In this document: in pieces, positions 23,669-32,278 of the stretch | Layout of the letters: each line of letters begins with the position of its first letter | Numbering within the stretch: position 1 is the stretch's first letter | Origin: Pseudomonadota bacterium | GTDB taxonomy: Bacteria; Verrucomicrobiota; Verrucomicrobiia; Limisphaerales; SXTU01 | Direction of reading: 5' to 3' | Assembly: GCA_009924135.1 (NCBI GenBank) | Contig: RFSE01000035.1 | Span: 1-41,417 of the forward strand | Length of the DNA: 41,417 nucleotides | Made by a program: the position numbers and the translations under genes | The notes under the pieces: model-generated | What the model was told of the DNA's origin: nothing | The model's input: only the letters and a program-made list of their open reading frames with translations | Database searches by the model: none

Positions 23669-25141
23669 TTAATCAGGTTGCCAATTTGAATCGACGACAT
23701 TTTGGTTCCAAGTAGGCCAGCCTGTGGCACGAATCGCAGCCGGTACATTCTTCGCCGGTGCAACTGGAAAACTCCATCCACCCTCCCCATTGACTGCGCG
23801 AGCACTCCAGCTCCAGTCTACTTGTCGGATCGGCACCCAGACATCGTTTCCACCGGGCATGTACATCAGATACATGGTGAATGAATCGTTTGCCTCCACG
23901 TCGTTGTAAGCTCCATCCAGAGGTTCACGCGAGCCGCCTGCTTCGTCATTATAACCTTCGACAAGCGGTGAGTCATCCGCTGGATTGTTTGGACTGTAGG
24001 GGTAACCAGAGTCCAAGCCAGAGGCAGTCAACTTCCAATGGTTTCCGCTCTTATTCAGCTTACTGACGCTGCTATTCGCAATTTGAACCCACTGAAAAGC
24101 TCCAATTTGAGGAGTTCCAGTATGAGTGAACCGAACGCCAGGGTTTCCTGAAGGAGTGCCGAAATGAAGACTATCCGCAAGCGAGTCCGGGTGATTTGAG
24201 TCGAGGGCAATGGTGCCGGTATCGGTTGACACGCTGACAGGCGGATCAGCCACCTCGAACTTGCACTTGCGTTGCATTGTTTTGCCTCTGAAATTCGTAA
24301 TGAGAGTTATAGTGTTGGTGCCCGGCTTCCACCAAGCAAACGTGATCGTTTGATTATTTGTCGGAAATTCGAACACGGGTCCCCCATTGGTCGCACCTAC
24401 AACAAAATTCGAAACCGTAGAACCACCGATGCTCCAGGAGTAGGACTGCGCGGCGAGTGGGAATGCTCGCAGGGTCATGTTCTTGCCCACCACCGAGGGC
24501 TTAGTTTTGTCACTGAGGTCGATCATGGGTGCCTGGACCAGAAGAATTGTACCCCCAGTCTCAGGGTCAGCACATCCGCCAGAACCGCTGGAATTTGTGT
24601 CGACGCCGAACCATGCCACTTCATCCACCCAAATCTCAGCCCGAATGATCGCTGCGGAAAGAATTGCCGTCCAGTTGTCATGACCCGTGATATCTACCCC
24701 AACCGCGTTGGTGGAATGTTCCATGAAGGAGGCGTAAGCCACTCCGTTGGTAACATTTTCAACGGCAATCACGATGTCAGCGTCCGGAATGGGTTCCCCC
24801 GTATCCGTATCAGTGGCAGAGATGGTGAACACAGCGACCACATCATTGGTGAAGGCGGGATCGCCTTCGATAACAAGCTCCTGGACACCACTTACGCCGG
24901 TGAATGTGCCTACATTTGGGATATTATTAGACCCTTTGCCGAGAAAGGGCAGAAACGGGAGCTGAAATTCGCTGCTCGGCGGGTTAGCAGCTCCGTAGAA
25001 CGTGAGATCCAAGCCGTCGAGATAGGTCTTCAGACCGTCGTCGATGAGCGCTCCGACGACGCCGTTGGAGCTGATGTTGAACGTGTTTGTCACCTCCACG
25101 GCAGGGGTGAGGTTGCTGCCCCGCCGGTTTGTGGGTCCCAA
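23669..25141 (-). CDS. Secreted protein of unknown function, main part of a frameshifted gene
   Basis: The 490-codon frame lacks a signal peptide of its own. It contains a beta-rich N-terminal part (NTFNISSNGVVGALIDDGLK), an Ig/PKD-like segment (AAQSYSWSIGGSTVSNFVVG) and a C-terminal domain with VEANDSFTMYLMYMPGGND and QVDWSWSARAVNGEGGWSF. The start at 25141 (GTG/ATG-like) overlaps the end of a second frame at 25090-25389 that supplies a signal peptide. Together they read as one ~580-residue exported protein with a one-base shift near 25110-25130, where a G4 run stands. Function is unknown. It precedes the membrane-anchored protein by 6 bases. Confidence 0.6.
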   Translation of the reverse strand: MGPTNRRGSNLTPAVEVTNTFNISSNGVVGALIDDGLKTYLDGLDLTFYGAANPPSSEFQLPFLPFLGKGSNNIPNVGTFTGVSGVQELVIEGDPAFTNDVVAVFTISATDTDTGEPIPDADIVIAVENVTNGVAYASFMEHSTNAVGVDITGHDNWTAILSAAIIRAEIWVDEVAWFGVDTNSSGSGGCADPETGGTILLVQAPMIDLSDKTKPSVVGKNMTLRAFPLAAQSYSWSIGGSTVSNFVVGATNGGPVFEFPTNNQTITFAWWKPGTNTITLITNFRGKTMQRKCKFEVADPPVSVSTDTGTIALDSNHPDSLADSLHFGTPSGNPGVRFTHTGTPQIGAFQWVQIANSSVSKLNKSGNHWKLTASGLDSGYPYSPNNPADDSPLVEGYNDEAGGSREPLDGAYNDVEANDSFTMYLMYMPGGNDVWVPIRQVDWSWSARAVNGEGGWSFPVAPAKNVPAAIRATGWPTWNQNVVDSNWQPD

Positions 25142-25389
25142 TAGCCGTTCAGGGTGATGTGCCGGTAGGCGTTGGTGCCGCCTTCGATCACGTTCGCGCA
25201 GGTCAACTGAAAGGCGAGATAGAAATAGGTGCCATTGGTCAGGCCAAGGGGTGTGAAATAGTCTCGTGTGAAGGTGGCGTTGAAGTCCTTGAATCGGAGG
25301 CCCTCAAAAGGCGGGTCGGTCTGGGCTTGAGCGGTGTGAAGGCAGTTGACGGCGAACAAGAGGATTAGTAGAGGTCGGAGTGTTTTCAT
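25090..25389 (-). pseudogene. 5' part (signal peptide) of the frameshifted secreted protein gene
   Basis: A 99-codon frame from ATG 25389 encodes a signal peptide (TLRPLLILLFAVNCLHTAQA) and a short exported domain (RFKDFNATFTRDYFTPLGLT, then HITLNGYWDPQTGG). It runs out of frame at a TGA at 25090 just after GAATSPLPWR. The adjacent frame continues the same protein from about SNLTPAVEVTNTF. A single extra G in the G4 run (plus strand C4 near 25117-25120) would join them. Whether this is a true mutation or a base-calling error cannot be told here. Confidence 0.55.
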
Positions 25390-25398
25390 GAGGTGCAT

Positions 25399-25709
25399 CA
25401 GATGTTGATTTGGTTTTAGATTGTAGAACTGGAAAAGTGAAAAGCGAAATTAGGCATTCACGGCGATGCTCACGGGATCGCTCCATTGCCCGAAGACTTG
25501 GTCCCCTTGCAGGTAGATTGCGCGTACTTCCAGAGGGCGGTGATGCCAAGGGCGGGGCTGGCGGATGGGCGATGGAGAATCGGCAATGGGTTATAGGGAA
25601 TTGGGTTAGCCAGTGGGGACAGGAGAGTTTGTTGTGGTGGATGGTGGTAGTGAGGAGGCTCTGACTATCTCCCAAGTTGAAGTGAGCCTCGTCACCTCGG
25701 CTGCTACCG
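25399..25709. other. Gene-free stretch with dispersed 'gatgggcgatgg' repeat
   Basis: No gene is supported. The segment gcggatgggcgatggagaat followed by cggcaatgggttatagggaa ttgggttag (25560-25608) is a degenerate 'GGCAATGGG' type repeat, another dispersed family of this genome type. Confidence 0.4.
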
Positions 25710-26525
25710 TCAGGAAGGCTTCGGCTGTCGTGCAGAGTGCCAACTCTTGTCGCTGATGTCCCCGAGAATCTCATGGCGTTGTGCCCGCGTTCTGCCTTGA
25801 AAGCAGGCGCAAGTCAAAACTTTCTTTAAAAAAGTTTGGAATGCTTCCATGACCGCCCGAAGGAGCGAAGAAGAAGTAGCAGGTGCCAGGCGGTTCACCC
25901 GGCATGCGTCTGCCGACGGTGCTCCGCCTTCCACCAGAAGGCGACACGCGCCACCTGAATTCGTAAACAGGCGCTGGGGAAGCACCATCATCCCGCCATT
26001 AGCCTCGCCGACATACCATTGGGTTGAGTTGGAATATACCAGGAGGTTGGCCAGCGTCTGATCCGTGAGGTGCTCGAACCCGGTGTAGGGAGATGGCAGC
26101 TCGAAGAATTTGAGCTGTCCAGAAAAAGTCAAATGCACTTCCCAGTTGGTTCCGAAATCTACTGCTGGCAGCCGGATGTCCACACGAGTGAAGTCCTCAA
26201 GATCGCGCTCCGTATGGATGATGTTCCAAGCGTAATCGTTCGGAATACCGCTAACTCCAGAACTGGTGGCGTCGAACCAGTCAATTTCAGATCCGCCTGA
26301 AAACGGGTTGCCGAGCTTGTCATTGTCATTGTTGATCCAAAACACATACGGTGAAGCCGCTGTGGTCAGGTCATTGGTGCCATCCAGATCAATGCTTCCA
26401 TCCCGGTTCTTGTCCACGCCAACCCGCACGTGATATCGCACCGCCTGGACCCAGAACGAAATGTCCTCCACGGAGCCGGGCGGCACGTTGGTGGGCAAGG
26501 AGGATAATGGCACTGTTTTCACCAC
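25710..26525 (-). pseudogene. Truncated internal fragment of a large secreted protein
   Basis: The 271-codon frame begins with two GTG codons in the middle of protein-like sequence (TIFEAAVVKTVPLSSLPTNV continues upstream without a start), so the 5' end is missing. The text contains a calcium-binding-like DKNRDGSIDLDGTNDL and SPYVFWINNDNDKLGNPFSGG, typical of long repetitive extracellular proteins of verrucomicrobia. The last ~50 residues (FLKKVLTCACFQGRTRAQRH) look like read-through into dispersed repeat DNA with a poly-A/T run. There is no signal peptide. It is probably a remnant left by rearrangement. Confidence 0.5.
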
Positions 26526-26814
26526 GGCAGCTTCAAAAATTGTCCGTTGGCGGGTGTTGATGAGGATGGCAGCTCGTTCTCGGGTCAGGGTGAGGAAGTT
26601 GATGATGAGCAGTTGAAACCAAGGAACGGATGATGGCTAGGACGATGACGTTTATGCCCAGGATTTCCGCCAGGGTTGATGCTGCCAATGATGATGTTGA
26701 CCAGGACGAGATCGAAGAATTGTCCACCATAGGGTCAGAATGAAGCTGGGTGTTAAACAGGAAGGACAGCGACAGGATGACAGCAGCAGAACCCCTACGC
26801 CTTTTTCTTACCTG
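26526..26814. repeat. Degenerate low-complexity stretch (right side of cargo)
   Basis: The stretch is rich in gatgatg/gttgatg and gaggacgatg variants (for example 26561-26621, 26643-26708). On the minus strand an open, hydrophobic frame runs through it into the truncated gene. No independent gene is supported. It mirrors the low-complexity stretch at 22247-22460 in style. Confidence 0.45.
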
Positions 26815-28563
26815 TCAGGTGGGAATGTGGCTGTCGGGTAGCTGACTTCCAGCCAACGTGGGCTCCAGGCTTCCGGTCACTTTCGCTCTGGATTCCAGGA
26901 GGCGCTTCCACACGTCGGTTGTGACCGGGGTCTTTGCAGAAGCAGGGAAACCCGGCCTTAACGCAGCACTGAAGACGAGTCGGCGTCCGGGATCATTCTT
27001 AAAGTGGACGAAATAGTGTCGGCTGAGGTGCGGTCCATTTCGAGTGAGGTTTGCCGGAGGCTTGAAGGTACCTCGGGACCGTCCAGCAGGAAAAACTGTG
27101 ACCTCGGCCACTACTGAGCGGATCAGTTCGGCGAGACGAACGCGCATCTGTTCTGCGACAGTCGGGTCTGCATTTTTCACAGCACCCAGTAAATCCTTGA
27201 GGTCCTTCATGCGGCTTGACGTGGATTGCCTACCACTTAACTCGCTCTTCAATTGTCGCAAACGCTTCAGTTCCTCGTCTCGTTGGGATTCGAGCTCGGA
27301 AATTCGGCGAACGACAGTTGCGGGAGCTGTCGTAGTGGCTCCTACCCCAATTGCCTCAGTCAGGTTCTGTAACTGCCGGTTGAGGGCAGCCAAACGTCCT
27401 TCGTTGTCTTGAATCGCAAGGATCATGCTACTTGTCGCGTCGTCTTCCACTATCGATGCAATGTCCAGTTCTTCGGTAAACCGGAGGAAAGTCGTCTCGA
27501 ACTCTGCGATCGGGTAACCGACGTATCTGCATCCGAGGCCCCGCATAGCGCTTGCACAAACCAAGGCCCGCGAGTCCGCGCCTTTGTTCACGTACTGCAT
27601 ACGCGCCCCGCAGTAGCCACAACGCGCCACCCCAGTGAATAGGTTATGCACGCCGCCTTTGGTCGGACGACCCAGCTTACCCGCCCGGTTGCTCTTCTTC
27701 GTTTGGACCGCATTGAAGGTGGACTGATCGACGACTTGGGGAAAATAGTCTGGTATGCAAGCACCATCCGGGGTCCTGTATCCACTCTTGGATGAACACG
27801 GTTGGAACTCGCCAAGAACCGCACGGCTCTTCAGTATCTTCGCAACGTAGCTGCCGTGCCAGATCGATGCTCGCCCAATTGGTGAGATGTGACGTTGGTT
27901 GAAGGTTCGTGCGATGGTGTGGTGTCCCATACCCTGCAAGCTTTGTGTGAAGATGTCGCGGACCGAAGCCACGGCGGCGGGGATCATGACGAACTTGCCC
28001 GTCGCGGCGTCAAGCGTCAGCCAAGCTGGACATCGCGCAGTCAATGCTTTCACAGCGATTTGCCTGCGCTTCTGTTCCCACGTTTTCGCCGCACGGTAGG
28101 ACTTCTGAGCAGATTCGTCGTGAGAGCGGTAAAATGTCATGATCGAGAGCATCAACTCAATGGGGTTGTTGAGACTCTCACGGTTGAACCGACGTCGATC
28201 AGTGAGGGTGACGATGTCTACACCGCTGCGGAGGATCGACATGAACAAGTGAACCGCATCTCCAATCTGAGCACGAGAAAGTCGGTCCAGATTCTCAATG
28301 ATTAGCACGGATCCCTTTTCGACCTTTCCCTTTTCGATCAATTCCAAAAACCGTCCCAAGTTACCCCTCGATACATTGTCGCCCTTGAACGCACTCAGCC
28401 CGAGGTCCCGTAAGGAAATACTTGTGTCAAGCGTCAGGTTATTTTCGGCACAAAATGCGGCGGTCTGCTCGATTTGACGTCTGAGGCTGTCGCCCTTTGC
28501 TTGCTCCGTTGACGAGAAGCGGACGTAGGAATAGGCTTTCACCAATCGCTTTCTGGCTCGCAT
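26815..28563 (-). CDS. Large serine recombinase
   Basis: The 582-residue integrase of the serine recombinase superfamily has the catalytic region at its N-terminus ([20 protein letters not shown], with the nucleophile Ser in the R-x-S motif at residue 17) and the conserved [16 protein letters not shown] recombinase DNA-binding domain follows ([17 protein letters not shown], then [19 protein letters not shown]), then a zinc ribbon (C-x2-C in [15 protein letters not shown]...C in [12 protein letters not shown]) and a coiled-coil region ([19 protein letters not shown]). Length and order fit phage- and element-borne integrases. ATG 28563 is preferred over a GTG three codons upstream. It diverges from a comM gene that lacks its 5' end, 22 bases away, which is where an attachment site is expected. 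Confidence 0.95.
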   Translation of the reverse strand: MRARKRLVKAYSYVRFSSTEQAKGDSLRRQIEQTAAFCAENNLTLDTSISLRDLGLSAFKGDNVSRGNLGRFLELIEKGKVEKGSVLIIENLDRLSRAQIGDAVHLFMSILRSGVDIVTLTDRRRFNRESLNNPIELMLSIMTFYRSHDESAQKSYRAAKTWEQKRRQIAVKALTARCPAWLTLDAATGKFVMIPAAVASVRDIFTQSLQGMGHHTIARTFNQRHISPIGRASIWHGSYVAKILKSRAVLGEFQPCSSKSGYRTPDGACIPDYFPQVVDQSTFNAVQTKKSNRAGKLGRPTKGGVHNLFTGVARCGYCGARMQYVNKGADSRALVCASAMRGLGCRYVGYPIAEFETTFLRFTEELDIASIVEDDATSSMILAIQDNEGRLAALNRQLQNLTEAIGVGATTTAPATVVRRISELESQRDEELKRLRQLKSELSGRQSTSSRMKDLKDLLGAVKNADPTVAEQMRVRLAELIRSVVAEVTVFPAGRSRGTFKPPANLTRNGPHLSRHYFVHFKNDPGRRLVFSAALRPGFPASAKTPVTTDVWKRLLESRAKVTGSLEPTLAGSQLPDSHIPT

Positions 28564-28611
28564 GGCGGGCACACTGAATTATTCATGGGTGAAAGTCTAT
28601 CCAAGAGGCTG
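28564..28611. other. Probable attachment-site junction in comM
   Basis: comM homology starts at [11 protein letters not shown] (DNA from ~28609) while the preceding residues (GESLSKR) do not fit the family, which should read like GGHNxLLIGPPG. The junction therefore lies around 28600-28611, 40 bases from the recombinase start. Serine integrase genes typically lie beside their attachment site. Confidence 0.5.
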
Positions 28612-29481
28612 CTCATCGGTCCGCCGGGCACGGGCAAGTCCATGCTCGCCCAACGCCTGCCGTCCATCCTGCCGTCCCTCACGCTGGAGGAAGCACTCGA
28701 AACCACCAAGATCCACAGCATTGTCGGCCTGCTCTCCGCTGGTCAGGCCCTCATCACCCAACGTCCGTTCCGCGCGCCCCATCACACGGCCTCGGATGCC
28801 GGCTTGCTCGGCGGCAACATCAACCCCACCCCCGGCGAAATCTCCCTCGCGCACCATGGCGTGCTTTTCCTCGACGAACTGCCCGAGTTCAAACGCAGTG
28901 TCCTCGAAACCATGCGCCAGCCGCTCGAAGAAGGCCGCGTGACCATCTCCCGCGCCGCCGGCACCGTCACCTTCCCCTCGCAATTCATGCTCGTGGCCGC
29001 AATGAACCCCACGCCCGACGGCAAAATGCCCGGTGAATCCAAGAGTTCTCCCCGCGAGATTCAGAATTACCTCGGCCGCATTTCCGGACCGTTGCTCGAC
29101 CGCATAGATCTCCACGTCGAAGTCCCCCAGGTGAAGTTCCGCGACATGCAGGCGGCCAAGCCGGGCGAGCCTTCCGCAGCCATCCGCGCGCGCGTCATCG
29201 CCGCGCGGGCCATCCAGCAACGCCGCTTTGCCGGTCAACGAATCTCCTGCAACGCCCGCATGGGCACCCGTGAACTGAAAGCCTTCTGCACCCTCGATGA
29301 AGCCGCCAACGAAATGCTCAAGTACGCCATGAGCGACATGAACTTGAGCGCCCGCGCCCATGATCGCATTCTGAAAGTGGCCCGCACCATCGCCGACCTC
29401 GCCGGGGTCGAGAACCTCACCGCCGAGCACGTCAGCGAGGCGATCCAATACCGCTCCATGGACCGGCAGTTGTGGGGTTGA
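28585..29481 (+). pseudogene. comM: comM/yifB (Mg-chelatase-like AAA+ ATPase), 3' two-thirds only
   Basis: ComM (YifB) is a hexameric AAA+ helicase for branch migration during natural transformation. The frame (298 codons from a fortuitous ATG at 28585) begins at the Walker A motif GPPGTGKS and contains the whole ATPase core ([19 protein letters not shown], Walker [25 protein letters not shown]) and the C-terminal Mg_chelatase_C domain ([20 protein letters not shown]). Family members are about 500-510 residues, so about 200 N-terminal residues are missing. The 5' part is replaced by the recombinase region. The residual protein is unlikely to work. The missing half is not found elsewhere in the window. 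Confidence 0.92.
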
Positions 29482-29543
29482 GCGCTGGCCCGCGAACCTA
29501 TCGATGAACCTGTCAGCCGGACGCCCCACACTGCCTCTGCGGG

Positions 29544-29589
29544 CACCCTCTCCCTTCCTCGGAGGAGGGGAGAGGGACGGGGTGAGGGG
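29544..29589. repeat. Family A hairpin repeat upstream of the cytochrome gene
   Basis: caccctctcccttcctcgga followed by ggaggggagagggacggggt gagggg forms a long hairpin and matches the other family A copies. It sits in the 175-base space between comM and the DUF1573 gene. Confidence 0.78.
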
Positions 29590-29656
29590 TGCGCTCCGCA
29601 TGCCAAGTTCAGCGCCCCAATGCTCGGTTATCGGCCCGTGGTTCCCCATTAAACAA

Positions 29657-30382
29657 ATGGCTTGGCTCCTCGCAGCATGGCTGGGCCTTGGCGTGTCGCT
29701 CCTGGCACAGCAGCCGGGTGCCCCGCTCACATTCGATGCCCTGCACAAACAAGTTTCCGTGCGCTTTGGCCAGACGAATGTGGTGGTCCACTTCTCGGTC
29801 ACCAACACCTCCCCTGCCCCGGTCGTGATCCGGGACGTGACGCTCTCGTGCGGATGCAGCGTCGCGAGTCTGCCGGCCCAACCGTGGAATTTGCCGCCGG
29901 GAGCGCAGGGCCAGCTCACCATCACGACGGATCTGCGCGGTAAGCGCGGGTCACTCGTTAAGACCGCCATCGTCCAGGCCAGCACCGGCACCCGCGTGCT
30001 CACGTACCAGGTAGACATCCAGGAACCCGCCACGCCAGAGGAACGCGCGCGGAACCAGACCCTCGCCAAGGCCGACCGCCAGGCCGTGTTCCGGGGCGAT
30101 TGCACCCGGTGCCATGTCGAACCCGCCAAAGGGAAACTGGGCCGCGAACTCTTCACCGCCGCCTGCGGCATCTGCCATGCCGCCGAACACCGCGCCTCCA
30201 TGGTGCCGGATTTGAGGACCCTGAGGCCCCCGCCCAATCGCGCAAATTGGGAGCGATGGATTACCCACGGCAAGCCCGACACCCTCATGCCCGCCTTTGC
30301 CGGCAAGGCCGGCGGACCACTGACGGAAGACCAAGTGCGCTCCCTCGTCGAACTGCTCGCGGGCACCAGCCCCGGCCCGTAA
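29657..30382 (+). CDS. DUF1573-cytochrome c fusion protein, exported
   Basis: The 241-residue protein has a signal peptide (MAWLLAAWLGLGVSLLAQQ) and an N-terminal DUF1573 (Ig-like) domain with the hallmark SCGCSVAS (residues 64-71). A C-terminal c-type cytochrome region carries two haem motifs, CTRCH (149-153) and CGICH (170-174), and a candidate Met ligand in LMPAFAG (M211). The ATG at 29657 is chosen because it starts the signal peptide; the upstream in-frame region contains a family A repeat. DUF1573 domains are thought to bind or scaffold exported proteins in this phylum. The cytochrome part probably takes electrons in the periplasm; whether both CXXCH motifs hold haem is not known. Confidence 0.85.
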   Translation: MAWLLAAWLGLGVSLLAQQPGAPLTFDALHKQVSVRFGQTNVVVHFSVTNTSPAPVVIRDVTLSCGCSVASLPAQPWNLPPGAQGQLTITTDLRGKRGSLVKTAIVQASTGTRVLTYQVDIQEPATPEERARNQTLAKADRQAVFRGDCTRCHVEPAKGKLGRELFTAACGICHAAEHRASMVPDLRTLRPPPNRANWERWITHGKPDTLMPAFAGKAGGPLTEDQVRSLVELLAGTSPGP

Positions 30383-30910
30383 TCAGCCCTTCCCCACCGG
30401 CCGCAAACCTCCCTCTTTGCGCCTCTTGCGCCTCTTCGTGGCCGAAAGCCACGCTCGCCCAGCGAGCGCTCTTCAGGTCCGGAAAAAGGAAAGGTGACCC
30501 GAAGATGGATAAGCCTGGAACCCGGTGTTGAAAGCGCGAAATACACGAACTACGCGAACCGGAAAAGGTTTCGGAATAGTTCACGCTTCACCGTGTGGGT
30601 GAACTTTTTTGCGGCGGGCCGATTTGATTTTGTCCCTTGGTGTTCGCGTGGTTCGCGTGGTTCGCGGTGCATCTGGACTGCGGCAGCCAGGATAAGCAGG
30701 CATGGAGAATGAAGCGCCCCTGACTTGGACCTTGAACCTTAATCCTTGAACCTTGAACCTTCCTTAACGGCAACTCCCGGAAATCACCCCGGCTCCTTGG
30801 CACGAGCCAATCCCTCCGGGCCAGTCCAGCGGCTCGCAGCATATTCTTCATAGCAGCTCTGCTACGACATCGCTGATACCTCGGTCTGACTCGTCAGGGG
30901 GTGCGCCTCG
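30383..30910. other. 528-bp gene-free region with several dispersed repeat types
   Basis: The region has tandem-like phrases: tgcgcctcttgcgcctcttc (30419-30438), gttcgcgtggttcgcgtggt (30642-30661) and ccttgaaccttaatccttga accttgaacc (30731-30760). These are characteristic dispersed repeats of this genome type. No gene is supported. Confidence 0.5.
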
Positions 30911-31171
30911 TTACGCTTTGGGCAGATCGGCGGTGAGTACGGTCCTCCATGTCCCCGGCACGGGATTTGCCCGCCATCGATCACCGTATTTTTCTAAAAC
31001 CGCCTCGCACACCAAACTCTCCGGGTCGCTATCTATCATACTTAGCATCACCCGGCAGCCAACTGATAAGGAATGCTTCTCTATCACGCTCGCGTCAATA
31101 CTATATATGCTAAAATCATCCGGCTCCCCGCTGATTCCACAGCAATTGTAATCAGCATTGTTTATATACAT
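30911..31171 (-). CDS. Low-GC small hypothetical protein
   Basis: An 86-codon frame from ATG 31171 encodes an acidic-to-neutral protein (YINNADYNCCGISGEPDDFS ... LEKYGDRWRANPVPGTW). Its base composition, clearly AT-rich at the 5' end, differs strongly from the flanking genes, suggesting recent acquisition. No membrane helix or signal is seen. It has no recognised family. The alternative TTG start at 31180 adds three residues. Confidence 0.5.
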   Translation of the reverse strand: MYINNADYNCCGISGEPDDFSIYSIDASVIEKHSLSVGCRVMLSMIDSDPESLVCEAVLEKYGDRWRANPVPGTWRTVLTADLPKA

Positions 31172-31274
31172 AAAAGTCAAGGCCCCCAGACTGTCAGAGA
31201 ATTTTAATTTGTGACAATGCTTTTGAGACTGTCTGAAATTTGGGAGGGGCTCCTTTCAGTTTCCACACAGGCCT

Positions 31275-31817
31275 TCACGCCATGATGCCTTTGGCCACTT
31301 CGGCGGCGGCGGCGTCTCCGGCCAGGCGGCGCACGAGGGCGAGGCCGAATTCCACCGAGGTCGCCGCGCCGCGCGAGGTGATGAGCTGGCCGTCCTCCAC
31401 CACCCGCTCGTGCACCAGCGAGTCCGGCAGTTCCGCCAGCACCCCGGCATGCGAGGTGTACCGCTGTCCGGCGAGCAGGCCGGCATCAAGGAGCACCGTG
31501 GGCGCGGCGCAGATGGCGGCGATGGGTTTGCCCGCCGCCGCATAAGCCTGCGCGAGCCGGGCGGCCCGGCCGTCGGCCCGCACCGCCTTGACGCCGGGAC
31601 CGCCGGGAATCAGCAGGAGATCAAACGCCTGCGCCGCCACGTCGTTCAGCGCGGTGTCCGCCTGCACGGTGATCTGGCACCGGCCGGTGACGAGCGGTTC
31701 ACCGGTGAGCGAAGCCAGCACGACCTCCACCCCCGCACGCCGCAACAAATCCACGGGCGCCACCGTTTCGATTTCTTCAAAGCCGGGGAACAGCAGGCAC
31801 AGAACACGTTTTTTCAT
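31275..31817 (-). CDS. DJ-1/PfpI family protein
   Basis: The 180-residue protein has the DJ-1 layout: FPGFEEIETVAPVDLLRRAG (E17 equivalent to human DJ-1 E18), LLLIPGGPG and the nucleophile elbow AAICAAP with C103. DJ-1/YajL-type proteins act as glyoxalase- or deglycase-like enzymes and in oxidative stress protection; the precise activity debated for the family is not determinable here. It stands alone on the minus strand with no operon partner. The full-length frame begins at the only plausible ATG (31817). Confidence 0.93.
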   Translation of the reverse strand: MKKRVLCLLFPGFEEIETVAPVDLLRRAGVEVVLASLTGEPLVTGRCQITVQADTALNDVAAQAFDLLLIPGGPGVKAVRADGRAARLAQAYAAAGKPIAAICAAPTVLLDAGLLAGQRYTSHAGVLAELPDSLVHERVVEDGQLITSRGAATSVEFGLALVRRLAGDAAAAEVAKGIMA

Positions 31818-32278
31818 GGATTCAGAGGTTGGGGAGTCATTGCACGATCACGCTGTATCGCGGTGAAAGCCGCTTCGCAATGGGTGAAGGTGTCATGGGC
31901 TGGGAGCATAGGCCGGGGTGGACGCGTTACAAGTCCGGGCCGGGGTAACGGTGCTGTCTGAGCATCGAGTTGATCGGCCAGCCGGAAACTGGAACGGGCT
32001 GGGAGGACAGCACGCGCAACTCGGCGGTCATAGACCGCCGCTACAGGGGGGCACGGCCTTCGTAGCGCAGGCAGCCTGGCCCGCGGGTGGCGGTCACGGC
32101 GGGGCGCAGGATCGCGCGGGCAGGGCTGCCCGCGCTACGGCATCCCAAACTTTTCTGACGAAGTCACCGGCCCGGGCTGCGGCTGGCTGGCAGCACAGTC
32201 GCGGTCCGTTCGCACCGAGCCGCTTTCATCCCGCGCTGGCGAAAACTGGCGGGCGGTGGCAGGGTTGCCCGCATAGTC
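31818..32278. other. 461-bp gene-free region with dispersed repeats
   Basis: Contains ggcggtcatagaccgccgct acagg (32022-32046) with a ggcggtc/gaccgcc hairpin, and tgcccgcgctacgg-type phrases (32127-32140) also seen near 3601-3672. It is the shared upstream region of two divergent genes; a promoter for the DUF1549 gene is expected but none is clear. Confidence 0.45.

Larger units (their letters stand above)
22041..28607. mobile_element. Putative integrated/rearranged segment carrying the serine recombinase
   Basis: This segment is AT-richer than both flanks and contains low-complexity DNA at 22041-22460 and 26526-26814. It also holds three secreted or fragmentary genes and a large serine recombinase at its right edge. 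Both neighbours are truncated: urtC on the left lacks its 5' end and comM on the right lacks its 5' third. The boundaries are inferred from where family homology begins (about 22.0 and 28.61 kb). No terminal repeats or second attachment site could be identified, so the exact extent is uncertain; an older insertion plus deletion is possible. Confidence 0.5.

Noticed and set aside
1-28611. Whole left side of the window as one large integrative element ending at comM
   Set aside because: The urease and transport genes match the high-GC host composition and no conjugation, replication or phage genes are present; a smaller segment explains the data better, although the left end is unresolved.
28597-30546. 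Long minus-strand open frame (649 codons) opposite comM and the DUF1573 gene
   Set aside because: Antisense of two well-supported plus-strand genes and a repeat; composition-driven Gly/Arg-rich text.
32014-32164. Possible small gene between the DJ-1 and DUF1549 genes
   Set aside because: Open frames here are composed of dispersed repeat phrases such as ggtcatagaccgccgctac and have no protein-like pattern.
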